64,000 nt of DNA from Arthrobacter sp. (lineage in GTDB: Bacteria; Actinomycetota; Actinomycetes; Actinomycetales; Micrococcaceae): positions 11,491 to 75,490 of the forward strand of contig JAPSIT010000001.1 in assembly GCA_031178585.1 (NCBI GenBank), read 5' to 3'. The notes beneath the pieces are model-generated. The model saw only the letters and a list, made by a program, of their open reading frames with translations, was not told where the DNA came from and ran no database searches. Positions 47,175 through 55,802 of the stretch are shown here, piece after piece. Numbering within the stretch: position 1 is the first letter of the stretch; every line of letters starts with the position of its first letter. Both the position numbers and the translations under genes were made by a program.

Positions 47175-47642
47175 TTAAGCGTTGAGTGACGCGGACGGGC
47201 CGGGGGCCGGGCTGGACGACCCGCCTCCCTGGACTCCTGTAGCTCTGCCGGGGCGAGCTGGGCCCGGGCCGGCCGCGTTGTGATCCTCGGCGATGGCCTC
47301 ATGGTGTCGGATCACTTCGCCGATGATGAAGTTCAGGAACTTTTCTGCGAACGCTGGGTCGAGCTGGGCATCTTCGGCGAGCCTCCGAAGCCGGGCGATC
47401 TGGGCCGTTTCACGGCCGGGGTCGCCGGCGGGAAGGCGGTGCGCCGCCTTCAGGAAGCCGACCTTCTGCGTGGCCTTGAACCGTTCCGCAAGGAGGTAAA
47501 CGAGGGTCGCATCGATGTTGTCGATGCTGGACCGGATCGACAAAAGTTCCGCCATCACTGCAGGATCCACGTGCCCTGCGAGCGAACTCGCGGCGGGATC
47601 GTAGGATTCGGTGTCAGGCAGATCATGGTTTAGCTCGGTCAT
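47175..47642 (-). CDS. Chorismate mutase, AroQ type
   Basis: A 155-residue protein whose residues about 30-115 form the three-helix AroQ fold: MAELLSIRSSIDNIDATLVYLLAERF, ATQKVGFLKA and ETAQIARLRRLAEDA (in pieces), then FLNFIIGEVIRHHE. The arginine in SIRSSIDNID and lysine in QKVGFLK are active-site positions. It converts chorismate to prephenate for phenylalanine and tyrosine. No signal peptide is seen, so it is the intracellular type. A Pro/Gly/Ser-rich C-terminal tail of about 35 residues is extra. Confidence 0.9.
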   Translation of the reverse strand: MTELNHDLPDTESYDPAASSLAGHVDPAVMAELLSIRSSIDNIDATLVYLLAERFKATQKVGFLKAAHRLPAGDPGRETAQIARLRRLAEDAQLDPAFAEKFLNFIIGEVIRHHEAIAEDHNAAGPGPARPGRATGVQGGGSSSPAPGPSASLNA

Positions 47643-47780
47643 GACTCCAGTCTATGGGCACGGCAGGAATCCCCCTGGGTGTTAAGTGGCTGCATCCGCC
47701 CACGGCCCCGAACGATCGGGATGGAGGGTTTCGACGGACAATTTAACTGTTCTGCAGTCCATCGATGACGGAGGTACGAC

Positions 47781-48440
47781 ATGAGGATCGCAGTTCTTGG
47801 TACCGGCATGGCGGGCAGGACCCTGGCGGGAAAACTGGTGGAGATAGGGCACGGCGTCACCATGGGGTCCCGGAGCGCCACCAATGAGGCAGCCACCCGA
47901 TGGGCAGCCGGGGCAGGACCACAGGCCAAAGCGGCCACTTTTGCGGATGCAGCAGCCGACGGCGAAGTGGTCATCAATGCGACGCCGGGCGCCGTGTCCC
48001 TGGAGGTGCTTGCTGCAGCGGGCACCAGGAACCTGCAGGGCAAGGTGCTTCTTGACGTCGCCAATCCGCTGGACCATTCGGCGGGCTTCCCGCCGTCGCT
48101 CTCCATAGCAAATACAGACAGCCTGGCGGAAACGATCCAGCGGGCATTCCCCGCTGCCAGGGTGGTAAAGGCGCTGAACACGATGCGCGCGGATGTAATG
48201 GTGGCTCCGGAACAACTGGCCGGCGGCGATCACGACGTCTTCCTGGCCGGCGATGAGGGGGCAGCCAAGGACGTGGTGCGGAGGCTGCTGGTTGAGTTCG
48301 GCTGGCGATCGGAGCACATCAGGGACCTGGGCGGGCTGGATGCGGCACGCGGAATGGAGATGTGGCTTCCGCTGTGGCTGCGGATCTTCATGAGCCAGGG
48401 CAACAACAAGGCATTCAATATCAAGGTGGTTTCCGCGTAG
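47781..48440 (+). CDS. NAD(P)-binding reductase, F420-dependent NADP reductase-like
   Basis: A 219-residue Rossmann-fold protein. GTGMAGRTLAGKLVEIGH (about 7-24) is the dinucleotide site, GSRS follows the second strand, ATPGAVSLEVL and LLDVANPLDHSAGFPP are typical of F420H2:NADP oxidoreductase/NADP-binding domain proteins, and RVVKALNTMRADVM closes the fold. Substrate is unknown. ATG 47781 has ACGGAGG upstream. It diverges from chorismate mutase. Confidence 0.82.
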   Translation: MRIAVLGTGMAGRTLAGKLVEIGHGVTMGSRSATNEAATRWAAGAGPQAKAATFADAAADGEVVINATPGAVSLEVLAAAGTRNLQGKVLLDVANPLDHSAGFPPSLSIANTDSLAETIQRAFPAARVVKALNTMRADVMVAPEQLAGGDHDVFLAGDEGAAKDVVRRLLVEFGWRSEHIRDLGGLDAARGMEMWLPLWLRIFMSQGNNKAFNIKVVSA

Positions 48441-48498
48441 CAGGCCAGGCCAGTCAGCGTGTCGACAAGGCCGTCACTCGGCCTTTGCCCACGAGTGG

Positions 48499-49638
48499 CT
48501 AGAGTTCGGCGCGCTGCAGCGAACGCGCCGCATCGATGGTCGCCTGGCCGAGCACCCGCGAGCCTTGGTACAGCACGACTGTTTGGCCGGGAGCAACACC
48601 CCGGAGCGGATCAGTCAGCGTCACCACAAGCTGGTCGCGTTGGTTTCCGCTGTCATCAGTAACATGCTCTACCCGTGCCACGGCAGGGACGGGGTCACCG
48701 TGCGCGCGCACCTGGGCGTGGCAGTCGAAGTCCTTGCCGGTGCCGACCTCGGCGATGGGCAGCCCGGCCCAGGACACCTTGATGCCGCGGATCTCGTCTA
48801 TGGCGAGGAGGGCTTCCGGGCCTACCACTACCTTGTTCTCCTTGGGCCGGATCTCGAGCACGAACCGGGGCTTTCCGTCGGCGGCCGGCCGGCCGAGCTT
48901 CAGGCCGCGGCGCTGGCCTACGGTGAACGCGTTTGCCCCAGGATGCTCTCCGACCTTGGATCCGGTTTCATCGACGATGTCGCCTGTGGTCATCTCGATC
49001 TTCTCGGCGAGCCACCCTGCGGTGTCACCATCCGGGATGAAGCAGATGTCGTGGCTGTCCGGCTTGTTCGCGACGGACAGCCCGCGCCGCTCGGCTTCGG
49101 CCCGGACCTCGGCCTTTGAGGGGGTGTCCGCCAGCGGGAACATCGAATGCTTGAGCTGTTCATGGGTCAGCACACCGAGGACGTAGCTCTGGTCCTTGGC
49201 CCAGTCTGCGGCGCGGTGGAGCTGGCGGTTGCCGTCCGCGTCCTCGATCACCTTCGCGTAATGCCCGGTGCAGACGGCGTCGAATCCGAGGGCGATGGCT
49301 TTTTCCAGCAGGGCGGCGAACTTGATGCGCTCGTTGCACCGCATACAGGGGTTCGGCGTGCGGCCGGCGGCGTATTCGTCGATGAAGTCCTGGACCACGT
49401 CTTCCTTGAACCGCTCGGAGAAGTCCCAGACGTAGTAAGGGATGCCGAGAACGTCGCAGGCGCGCCAGGCGTCGCGGGAATCCTCGATGGTGCAGCAGCC
49501 GCGGCTTCCCGTGCGGAGGGTGCCCGGCATCCGTGACAGCGCCAAGTGGACCCCGACGACGTCGTGCCCCGCTTCGACGGCGCGGGCGGCGGCGACGGCG
49601 GAGTCAACTCCGCCGCTCATGGCTGCTAGAACTCGCAT
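48499..49638 (-). CDS. mnmA: tRNA-specific 2-thiouridylase MnmA
   Basis: A 379-residue enzyme that adds sulfur to C2 of wobble uridine 34 in tRNA. The PP-loop SGGVDS (8-13) adenylates the base; cysteines in [13 protein letters not shown] and in [12 protein letters not shown] form the catalytic pair. The C-terminal beta-barrel domains follow. The cysteine desulfurase encoded upstream on the same strand is the likely sulfur donor, an arrangement shared with mycobacteria. The 159-bp gap between them contains a short tandem repeat. Confidence 0.96.
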   Translation of the reverse strand: MRVLAAMSGGVDSAVAAARAVEAGHDVVGVHLALSRMPGTLRTGSRGCCTIEDSRDAWRACDVLGIPYYVWDFSERFKEDVVQDFIDEYAAGRTPNPCMRCNERIKFAALLEKAIALGFDAVCTGHYAKVIEDADGNRQLHRAADWAKDQSYVLGVLTHEQLKHSMFPLADTPSKAEVRAEAERRGLSVANKPDSHDICFIPDGDTAGWLAEKIEMTTGDIVDETGSKVGEHPGANAFTVGQRRGLKLGRPAADGKPRFVLEIRPKENKVVVGPEALLAIDEIRGIKVSWAGLPIAEVGTGKDFDCHAQVRAHGDPVPAVARVEHVTDDSGNQRDQLVVTLTDPLRGVAPGQTVVLYQGSRVLGQATIDAARSLQRAEL

Positions 49639-49765
49639 GTGTGCTTTCTGTGGACTGGCGCGGGCCTGCCGGCGGGCGGCCCCGAAGACGTGCAGGAGCA
49701 GCGTGTCGGACGTGAACTTGCACTGCTCGCACCACTATTGTATCGCCGGGCGGATTCTGGCTTAA

Positions 49766-49807
49766 ATCGTCACCCGGCAATCGTCAGCCGGCAATCGTCA
49801 GCCGGCG
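49766..49807. repeat. 14-bp tandem repeat at end of cysteine desulfurase gene
   Basis: Three tandem 14-bp units, ATCGTCAGCCGGCA or close variants, occupy 49766-49779, 49780-49793 and 49794-49807. The third unit includes the stop codon of the cysteine desulfurase. A small slippage-prone array is the simplest reading. Confidence 0.7.
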
Positions 49808-51027
49808 GCAGAGCCCCGGCGCGCCGCCGTGCCGGCCGTCTGGATCGAGGATTCGTGGCCCGCCATCCCGGCTTGACGGGCACGGGCGTAAGCCTCGGGC
49901 AGGGCGGCCAGGAGCGAGTCCACGTCTGCGTCCGTCGACGGATGGCCGAGCGTAAACCGCTGGGCCCCGCGGGCGGTCTCTTCATCCAGGCCCATCGCCA
50001 GCAGGACATGGGAGGGACGGGGAACGCCAGCCGTGCAGGCGGAGCCGGTGGAGGACTCCACGCCGGCAAGGTCAAGGAGAAAAAGCAGCGAGTCGCCTTC
50101 ACAGCCGGGAAAGGTGAAGTGGGCGTTGCCCGGCAACCTTCCGGGCCCGGGAGCCCCGCGGAGCACGGCCGGAGGCACGGCGTCCAGGACGCCGTCGATC
50201 AGGCGGTCCCGCAGGGCAGCGATCCTGGCGGCCTCCGAAGCCAGGTTCTTTACCGCGGCGTCGGCCGCGGCGGCAAAGGCAGCGATTGATGCGGTGTCCA
50301 GCGTGCCTGACCGGACGTCCCGCTCCTGGCCGCCGCCGTGCTGGACCGGCGTGAGCTTCACGGCGCGCCCCAGAATGAGCGCGCCCACACCTACCGGGCC
50401 GCCGATTTTGTGGCCGGAAATGGACATGGCATCGAGCCCTGAAGCCTTGAAGTCCACGGGAATGGAACCGAAAGCCTGCACGGCGTCCGAATGAACGGGC
50501 ACTCCCGCAGCGTGCGCAAGCTCCACGACGCGCTGGACCGGCTGGATGGTGCCGACTTCGTTGTTGGCCCACATGACCGTCACGAGGGCCACCGAGTGGG
50601 GATCGCGGAGGAGTTCGGCCTCGAAGGCCTCCAGATCCAGGACGCCCTTGGAATCCACGGGCAGCCACGAGACCTCGGCGCCTTCGTGTCGTTCGAGCCA
50701 TTCCACTGTATCCAGAACGGCGTGGTGTTCGACGGCGGAGCACAGGATCCGCCGCCGGCCCTCGTTCTCGCCGCGCCGGGACCAGTACAGACCCTTGACG
50801 GCAAGATTGTCGGCTTCCGTTCCCCCTGAGGTGAAAATCACTTCCGACGGGTGAGCCCCGGCCGCGGCGGCAATTAATTCGCGCGCATCCTCAACGGAAC
50901 GCCTCGCGCGGCGGCCGGCGCCGTGCAGGGACGACGGGTTGCCTGTCCGCGCCAGTTCGCGGGTCAGCGCCGCCATAGCCTCGGCGGCGATGGGCGTGGT
51001 GGCGGCGTGGTCCAGGTAAGCAGGCAC
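49798..51027 (-). CDS. Cysteine desulfurase, NifS/IscS family
   Basis: A 409-residue PLP enzyme that takes sulfur from cysteine. The N-terminus [25 protein letters not shown], the cofactor lysine in [16 protein letters not shown] (about 205) and the catalytic cysteine in [10 protein letters not shown] (about 330) are all present. The short loop around the active cysteine and the position next to mnmA suggest that it supplies sulfur for tRNA thiolation, and perhaps iron-sulfur clusters. It starts at GTG 51027. Confidence 0.93.
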   Translation of the reverse strand: MPAYLDHAATTPIAAEAMAALTRELARTGNPSSLHGAGRRARRSVEDARELIAAAAGAHPSEVIFTSGGTEADNLAVKGLYWSRRGENEGRRRILCSAVEHHAVLDTVEWLERHEGAEVSWLPVDSKGVLDLEAFEAELLRDPHSVALVTVMWANNEVGTIQPVQRVVELAHAAGVPVHSDAVQAFGSIPVDFKASGLDAMSISGHKIGGPVGVGALILGRAVKLTPVQHGGGQERDVRSGTLDTASIAAFAAAADAAVKNLASEAARIAALRDRLIDGVLDAVPPAVLRGAPGPGRLPGNAHFTFPGCEGDSLLFLLDLAGVESSTGSACTAGVPRPSHVLLAMGLDEETARGAQRFTLGHPSTDADVDSLLAALPEAYARARQAGMAGHESSIQTAGTAARRGSAAG

Positions 51028-51163
51028 GCTCCCATTCTAGCTGCGCCGCTCTTGTGCGCCCCGGCCTGCTTCCCGGCCGAGCCTCCTCCCTGCTCCGGTT
51101 CCTGGGCGGGCCGCCCAGCATCACCGGTCCGGCTTCGGCCGCGCGCTGCGGTACATTCGAGCG

Positions 51164-52042
51164 GTGAAAGCGCCCCTCTGCCTTGTCCTCGCCACGCTGT
51201 TCTGGTCGGGGAACTTTGTCGTAGGGCAGGCAGCTGTCGAGTCCGTAACGCCACTTGAGCTCACGTTTTGGCGCTGGGCCTTTGCCGCTGTTCCGCTGCT
51301 GCTGTTGGCACAGGTGGTGGAGAAGCCGGACTGGCGCACAGTACTGCAGCGGTGGCCGGCCCTGCTCCTCCTCAGTGTCCTCGGAATGAGCGCTTACACC
51401 CTGCTGCTCTACAGCGCACTCGGGCACACCTCAGCTCTGAATGCCTCCCTGATCACGGCAGCCAACCCTGCCCTGATCGTGGTGATGACCCTGTTTCTTC
51501 CGGGAGACAGGCCGGGTCCGGCGGCCTGGCTGGGCATCGCGCTGGGCCTGTTCGGTGTGCTGCTGGTGCTGACTGCCGGCGATCCGCAGCAGATTGCCGG
51601 GCTTTCCTTCAACCTCGGTGAGCTGCTGATGCTCGGCGCCATCATCGTCTGGGCGCTCTACACGATCATCGCCAGACGGTTGGGACTGCCGGCTATTGCC
51701 GCCACCGCAATCCAGGTTTCCATGGCGTGCCTGACCCTTGCACCCGTGGCGCTGGCCGCCGGCGCCACGCTTCCGGATGACGCCGCAGCAGCATGGTCCC
51801 TGGCGTACATCGTCATCTTTCCCTCACTCGGCGCGTACCTCCTGTGGAATCTGGCCCTCAGGAGCACGAGCCCTGCCGCTGCGGGGAACTACCTCAACCT
51901 AATGGTGGTCTTCACGGCGGCCCTGACTCTTCTGCTGGGGATGCCGGTGACCGTGCCGCAGGTGCTCGGCGGGATCCTCGTGATCTCAGGCGTGCTGCTC
52001 ACCGGCCTCCGGCGGCGTTCGGTGCAGCCTATGACGGCCTGA
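51164..52042 (+). CDS. DMT-superfamily transporter (EamA)
   Basis: A 292-residue protein with about ten membrane helices made of two EamA repeats. The first repeat begins LCLVLATLFWSGNFVVGQAAV with SALGHTSALNASLITAANP, and the second has GELLMLGAIIVWALYTIIARR with AAGNYLNLMVVFTAALTLL. Family members export metabolites or amino acids; the substrate is unknown. It starts at GTG 51164 and is divergent from the cysteine desulfurase. Its last 14 bases overlap the end of the convergent HTH regulator gene. Confidence 0.88.
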   Translation: MKAPLCLVLATLFWSGNFVVGQAAVESVTPLELTFWRWAFAAVPLLLLAQVVEKPDWRTVLQRWPALLLLSVLGMSAYTLLLYSALGHTSALNASLITAANPALIVVMTLFLPGDRPGPAAWLGIALGLFGVLLVLTAGDPQQIAGLSFNLGELLMLGAIIVWALYTIIARRLGLPAIAATAIQVSMACLTLAPVALAAGATLPDDAAAAWSLAYIVIFPSLGAYLLWNLALRSTSPAAAGNYLNLMVVFTAALTLLLGMPVTVPQVLGGILVISGVLLTGLRRRSVQPMTA

Positions 52043-52706
52043 TCCTGGCGCAGCAAAGTCCTGCGGAGCGGTCCTCTTCCACGTTCTCTTCAGGTATGCC
52101 GCACCCCGCCAGGGCGCCGCTGAGGAATGCACCGTTCATCGCGCAGACGACGTCCACGTGCCCGTCCGCAAGCCGGTGAAACGGGCAGTTCATGAGGACG
52201 AATCCCCCCTCCCAGTCGGTGGTGGGCCGGTACCCGACGCCGGTCAGCAGTTCCTCAAGTGACGCTGCGGCGCCTGCGGAAGACCGCCCACGCTCGTACG
52301 CGGTGTCCACGAGGGCCTGCCGGACGGAACCGCCGCCTGCCATGGACGCTTCAATCGCTGATGCCATGAGTTCAGCGGCGAGGTCGTAACTCCGTTCGGG
52401 GACGGACACCCCCACCTCGTCGAGTGCAGGGCGGTACAGCTTGGCCGGACGGCCCGAGCCGGGCCCTGCCCTGCCGCCGAGCTTCCTGAATTCAACGGCA
52501 AGCAAGCCGTCCCGCACCAGCCGGTCAAGGTGGAACGAGGCCGTGCTCCTGGGGAGACCCAGCGCGGCCGCAGCGTCATCCCGCCCCACCGCCGACGGGG
52601 ACGACCTGACGTGTTCGAAAAGACGGCGGCGGGTCTCGTCCCCGAGCGACGCCAGCGCCGCCAGCCTGTCAGCCCACGCTAAGCGGCTTCCGGATTTCTG
52701 GGTCAT
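52029..52706 (-). CDS. Cysteine-rich HTH transcriptional regulator
   Basis: A 225-residue regulator. Residues about 12-92 form an ArsR/SufR-like winged helix (LGDETRRRLFEHV, LGLPRSTASFHLDRLVRDGLL, GSGRPAKLYRP). The C-terminal half has C174 in MNCPFHRLA, C188, C202 and the pair C218-C219, spaced 13, 13 and 15 residues apart, much like the iron-sulfur-binding SufR pattern. It is therefore likely to sense iron-sulfur, metal or redox state. It is divergent from the DoxX-like gene, its probable target, with paired AGATCT palindromes between them. Confidence 0.82.
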   Translation of the reverse strand: MTQKSGSRLAWADRLAALASLGDETRRRLFEHVRSSPSAVGRDDAAAALGLPRSTASFHLDRLVRDGLLAVEFRKLGGRAGPGSGRPAKLYRPALDEVGVSVPERSYDLAAELMASAIEASMAGGGSVRQALVDTAYERGRSSAGAAASLEELLTGVGYRPTTDWEGGFVLMNCPFHRLADGHVDVVCAMNGAFLSGALAGCGIPEENVEEDRSAGLCCARIRPS

Positions 52707-52742
52707 GAATCAAGCCTAACTCTAAAAACAAGATCCGTTGCT

Positions 52743-52763
52743 TAAGATCTCCGGCAGATCTAA
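52743..52763. promoter_or_regulatory. Candidate operator: paired AGATCT in divergent promoter
   Basis: AGATCT occurs at 52745-52750 and 52756-52761, centres 11 bp apart, embedded in the wider inverted repeat TTAAGATCT-CCGGC-AGATCTAAA. It lies 38 bases upstream of the regulator start and 35 upstream of the DoxX-like start, where a shared operator is expected. Confidence 0.55.
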
Positions 52764-52796
52764 AATCAAGCTATCAACTTTTAGAAGGAGTCAGTG

Positions 52797-53228
52797 ATGG
52801 AAACCTCTGATGTGAAGTCACCGGCAGCGGGCGGAACCGCGGGCGCGGTGGGTTTGGCACAGGAACCGGCTCGGCAGGCTTTCCTCCTGCTGCGCACGGT
52901 ATTCACTGTGGCGCCGATCCTCTTCGGTCTGGACAAGTTCTTCAATCTGCTCACCGACTGGACCATTTACCTGGCCCCCGTGGCCACAGCGGCTGTTCCT
53001 GTGTCCGCGCAGGTATTCATGTACGGGGTGGGGGCCATCGAGATTCTTGCGGGCCTGCTGGTCGCCCTCTGGCCGCGGATCGGCTCGCTGGTGGTCGCCG
53101 CCTGGCTGCTCGGAATCATTCTGAACCTGCTGGTGCTGGGCAGCTTCTATGACGTGGCCGTGCGTGACTTCGGCCTCCTCGTGGGCGCCCTCGCCCTGAA
53201 CCGGCTCGCTACAGCAGCCCGAAAGTGA
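52797..53228 (+). CDS. DoxX-like membrane protein
   Basis: A 143-residue protein with about four membrane segments after a 30-residue N-terminus: FLLLRTVFTVAPILFGLDKF, VFMYGVGAIEILAGLLVAL, GSLVVAAWLLGIILNLLVLG and DFGLLVGALALNRLA. The arginine and FGLDKF near the first span are typical of DoxX-like proteins, often linked to redox or thiol stress. ATG 52797 is chosen, with AAGGAG six bases before it (GTG 52794 is too close). It probably answers to the divergent cysteine-rich regulator. Confidence 0.82.
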   Translation: METSDVKSPAAGGTAGAVGLAQEPARQAFLLLRTVFTVAPILFGLDKFFNLLTDWTIYLAPVATAAVPVSAQVFMYGVGAIEILAGLLVALWPRIGSLVVAAWLLGIILNLLVLGSFYDVAVRDFGLLVGALALNRLATAARK

Positions 53229-53559
53229 AGGCAGTCGCCGGGGGCGTGCAGCTACTCTCCCGGCGGCACCACAGTTAGCCAGCGCGTAACGTCCGCCCGG
53301 GCAGTACCGGCGTTCCGTGTGATTCCTTCCCCCGGCGCCCGTTCCCATCCAGCACCCGCGCCTCCCCACGGACGGCCCTCCCTGGTCACCCTGATAGGTC
53401 TTCAGTCTGATCAGTAAGGCGCAGGCAATCCCTCGAAAGTTCAGTCCGGGAACCGCGGACACGGCCGCACACGTTGTCTGACTAGCCCGTGTGCCGGCCG
53501 ATATGCTTGGCAGACCGGGCTGCTTGTGCGCACCGGCAGAATCAACCGAAGGACCGTGC
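53229..53559. other. Non-coding gap of 331 bases
   Basis: I see no gene on either strand. Just after the DoxX-like stop, CGCCGGG (53236-53242) pairs with CCCGGCG (53259-53265) across 16 bases, a weak terminator candidate. The rest should hold the promoter of the DnaJ-like gene, but no convincing -35/-10 pair or known RNA motif was found. Confidence 0.4.
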
Positions 53560-54507
53560 TTGACTGAGGGCAACAGCTCCCACTACGAGGTACTCCGCGT
53601 CCCCGTGACCGCCACGGACAAGGAGATCAAGGTGGCCTACCGCAGGGCAGCACGGGTGTCGCACCCCGACCACGGCGGCGATGCCGCCGCCTTCCGGCTG
53701 GTAACTCTTGCCTACGAGACACTGATTGACCCCCGCCGCAGGGCCGCCTACGACCGTTCCTACGCCGCGGGTCCCAGGCGAAGGCAACGGGAAGGGACGG
53801 ACGAGGCCCATTTCGACGCACCGCCCGCCGGAAGCCACGCTTCCGCGACCATCCACCGCCCCGGCACGCCGCGGAACACTTCTGGCGACGACCCTGTCTA
53901 CGTGCCGCCCTTCGATCTTCCAGGCACAGTCCCCCTGATCCCCTTCGACATCGCCAGCCGCCAGATCCATGGAGTGCCCCGGAAACGCGGGATTTTCGGC
54001 GCCGAAGCGAGGATCCAGCGGGAGATGCGCACTGTGCAGCTCATCACCCGTCAGGTACTGCCGGCGATTCCGGCAGCGCGCCTCATCAATGGCCTGCAGT
54101 CCCCCGCGGACAACAGCCACATCGACCACGCCCTGCTGTCCGGTTACCGCCTGGCCCTGATCGGCTCCATGCTCCTGCCGAAGGGGGCCTATGCCTGGGA
54201 CGGTGCAACCCTGAGGCATGGCAACCGGTCAATAGCCCCGCCGCAGCTCGGCCGTATCGTCTGGGCGATGCAGGACATTTTTCCCGAGCTGAACGTGACC
54301 GGATGGACCGTGGTCCACAGCCCGGATGGCAACCTTCATGAACCCGTGATCGACCGCCATCGCCGCTCCCAGAGCTCCTCCGATGTGGTGCAGGTGGTCA
54401 ATGCGGCGGGGCTGGCCAAGGGCCTCAAACAGTTCCTCTCTTCAGGGCCCGCCCCGAATACCGTCAACGTCCCCGTGCTGGCCAGGCTGCTCAGGGGCAT
54501 GCACTGA
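53560..54507 (+). CDS. J-domain protein (DnaJ-like)
   Basis: A 315-residue protein. The J domain occupies about 8-68: HYEVLRVPVTATDKEIKVAYRRA, the HPD motif in VSHPDHGGD that stimulates DnaK ATPase, and LAYETLIDPRRRAAYD. No Gly/Phe or zinc-finger region follows, so it is a class C co-chaperone. The remaining 200 residues (IHGVPRKRGIFGAEARIQREMR in pieces, ALLSGYRLALIGSMLLPKGAYAWDG) resemble nothing I can name, and include an NERD-like basic stretch only loosely. TTG 53560 is chosen for GAAGGA six bases upstream; the frame runs to 53491. Confidence 0.8.
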   Translation: MTEGNSSHYEVLRVPVTATDKEIKVAYRRAARVSHPDHGGDAAAFRLVTLAYETLIDPRRRAAYDRSYAAGPRRRQREGTDEAHFDAPPAGSHASATIHRPGTPRNTSGDDPVYVPPFDLPGTVPLIPFDIASRQIHGVPRKRGIFGAEARIQREMRTVQLITRQVLPAIPAARLINGLQSPADNSHIDHALLSGYRLALIGSMLLPKGAYAWDGATLRHGNRSIAPPQLGRIVWAMQDIFPELNVTGWTVVHSPDGNLHEPVIDRHRRSQSSSDVVQVVNAAGLAKGLKQFLSSGPAPNTVNVPVLARLLRGMH

Positions 54508-54535
54508 CCTGACACAGCGGCACTAGGATGGAACG

Positions 54536-55003
54536 GTGTTCCGCATCCTCTTCCACACCCCTGAGATCCCCGGCAATACCGGCAATGCAATCCGCCTCGC
54601 GGCCATTACCGGCGCCGAGCTCCACCTCGTTGAGCCCCTGGGCTTCGACTTCTCCGACGCCAAACTGCGCCGTGCGGGGCTGGACTACCATGATCTCGCG
54701 GTAGTGACCGTCCATCCCGACCTCGACTCCGCCTGGATGGCGCTGCAGCCGGAACGCGTCTTTGCGTTCACCTCGGATGGCGAGGTGTCGTACACGGACA
54801 TTGCCTACGAGCCGGGTGACGTCCTGCTGTTCGGCCCTGAATCGGTGGGTTTGCCGGAGCATATAAAACACGATCCCCATGTCACGTCGCGGGTCCGGCT
54901 GCCGATGCTGCCCTCGCTGCGGTCACTGAACCTAGCCAATGCCGCCTCCATTGCCGTGTACGAGGCGTGGCGCCAGCAAGGATTTGCCGGAGCCCAGCTC
55001 TAG
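54536..55003 (+). CDS. trmL: tRNA (cytidine/uridine-34-2'-O)-methyltransferase TrmL
   Basis: A 155-residue minimal SPOUT (SpoU) methyltransferase that methylates the 2'-oxygen of the wobble nucleotide in certain leucine tRNAs. The N-terminus RILFHTPEIPGNTGNAIRLAA, the SAM-binding knot motifs LLFGPESVGLP and RLPMLPSLRSLNLANAASIAVYE and the short length are diagnostic. It starts at GTG 54536 after AGGATGGA, 28 bases after the DnaJ-like gene. Confidence 0.94.
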   Translation: MFRILFHTPEIPGNTGNAIRLAAITGAELHLVEPLGFDFSDAKLRRAGLDYHDLAVVTVHPDLDSAWMALQPERVFAFTSDGEVSYTDIAYEPGDVLLFGPESVGLPEHIKHDPHVTSRVRLPMLPSLRSLNLANAASIAVYEAWRQQGFAGAQL

Positions 55004-55179
55004 CATCTGCCGAGCCGCACCCATCCGCCGTGCCGTTTGCACCGAATCACTTTCGAGGACATTCCCGCGGACAAGGAGCGGCAGGTGAAGACACTACATC
55101 CGGGCAGGACAACATTCCGTTTTGCCCGTCACGGTGCTGCCGTCTTCGGGCAGGGTGCTGAGCGATTGCCGCCCGGCGA

Positions 55180-55198
55180 CCTATGCTTGACTGTAATG
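55180..55198 (+). promoter_or_regulatory. Candidate leaderless promoter for sigK
   Basis: TATGCT (55182-55187) fits an actinobacterial -10 element and ends eight bases before ATG 55196. No ribosome site precedes the ATG, so transcription may begin at or within two bases of the start codon. A -35 element is not obvious. Confidence 0.4.
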
Positions 55199-55801
55199 GA
55201 AACTCCCAACGCGCCGAACTTCGACACCCCCGCGCCGCCGGGCAGCGCCGTCGACCTTAACCGCCAGCTCGCGGGTTTGCTGGAGCGCATTGCGGGCGGT
55301 GACCAGCAGGCTTTTGCTGAGTTCTACCAGCTCACGTCCCGGCGGGTCTACGGGATGGCCCGACGCGTCCTCATCGACCCGGAGCTCAGCGAAGACACTA
55401 CCCAGGAGGTATTCCTGCAGGTCTGGCAGAGCGCGGCCAAATTCGATGCGGCGAGCGGAAGTCCGCTGGCTTGGCTCATGACCATTTCGCACCGCCGTGC
55501 GGTGGACAAAGTGCGGTCGTCGCAGTCATCCAGTGACCGCGAGGCCAGGTACGGTGCCGGCAGCCAGGACATCGACCACGATTCGGTGGCCGACGAGGTG
55601 GACAACCGGCTCGAAGCCGAAGCCGTGGTGCGGTGCCTGGGGACACTGACGGAAACCCAGCAGGAGTCCGTGCGGCTGGCATACTACGGCGGGCTCACGT
55701 ACCGGGAAGTCGCCGAAAAGCTCAACGCTGCCATACCGACCATAAAGTCCCGCATTCGCGACGGACTGATCCGACTGAAGAACTGTCTGGGGGTGAGTTG
55801 A
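55196..55801 (+). CDS. sigK: ECF RNA polymerase sigma factor SigK
   Basis: A 201-residue ECF sigma factor. Region 2 runs from about 25 to 95 (GDQQAFAEFYQLTSRRVYGMARR, DPELSEDTTQEVFLQVWQ, AWLMTISHRRAVDKVRS) and region 4 from about 135 (LTETQQESVRLAYYGGLTYREVAEKLNAAIPTIKSR in pieces). The SigK identification rests on the directly following RskA-type anti-sigma gene and the length. It has no ribosome site at ATG 55196. The frame extends back to 55037 without a credible start. The anti-sigma gene starts one base after its stop. Confidence 0.88.
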   Translation: METPNAPNFDTPAPPGSAVDLNRQLAGLLERIAGGDQQAFAEFYQLTSRRVYGMARRVLIDPELSEDTTQEVFLQVWQSAAKFDAASGSPLAWLMTISHRRAVDKVRSSQSSSDREARYGAGSQDIDHDSVADEVDNRLEAEAVVRCLGTLTETQQESVRLAYYGGLTYREVAEKLNAAIPTIKSRIRDGLIRLKNCLGVS

Positions 55802-55802
55802 G

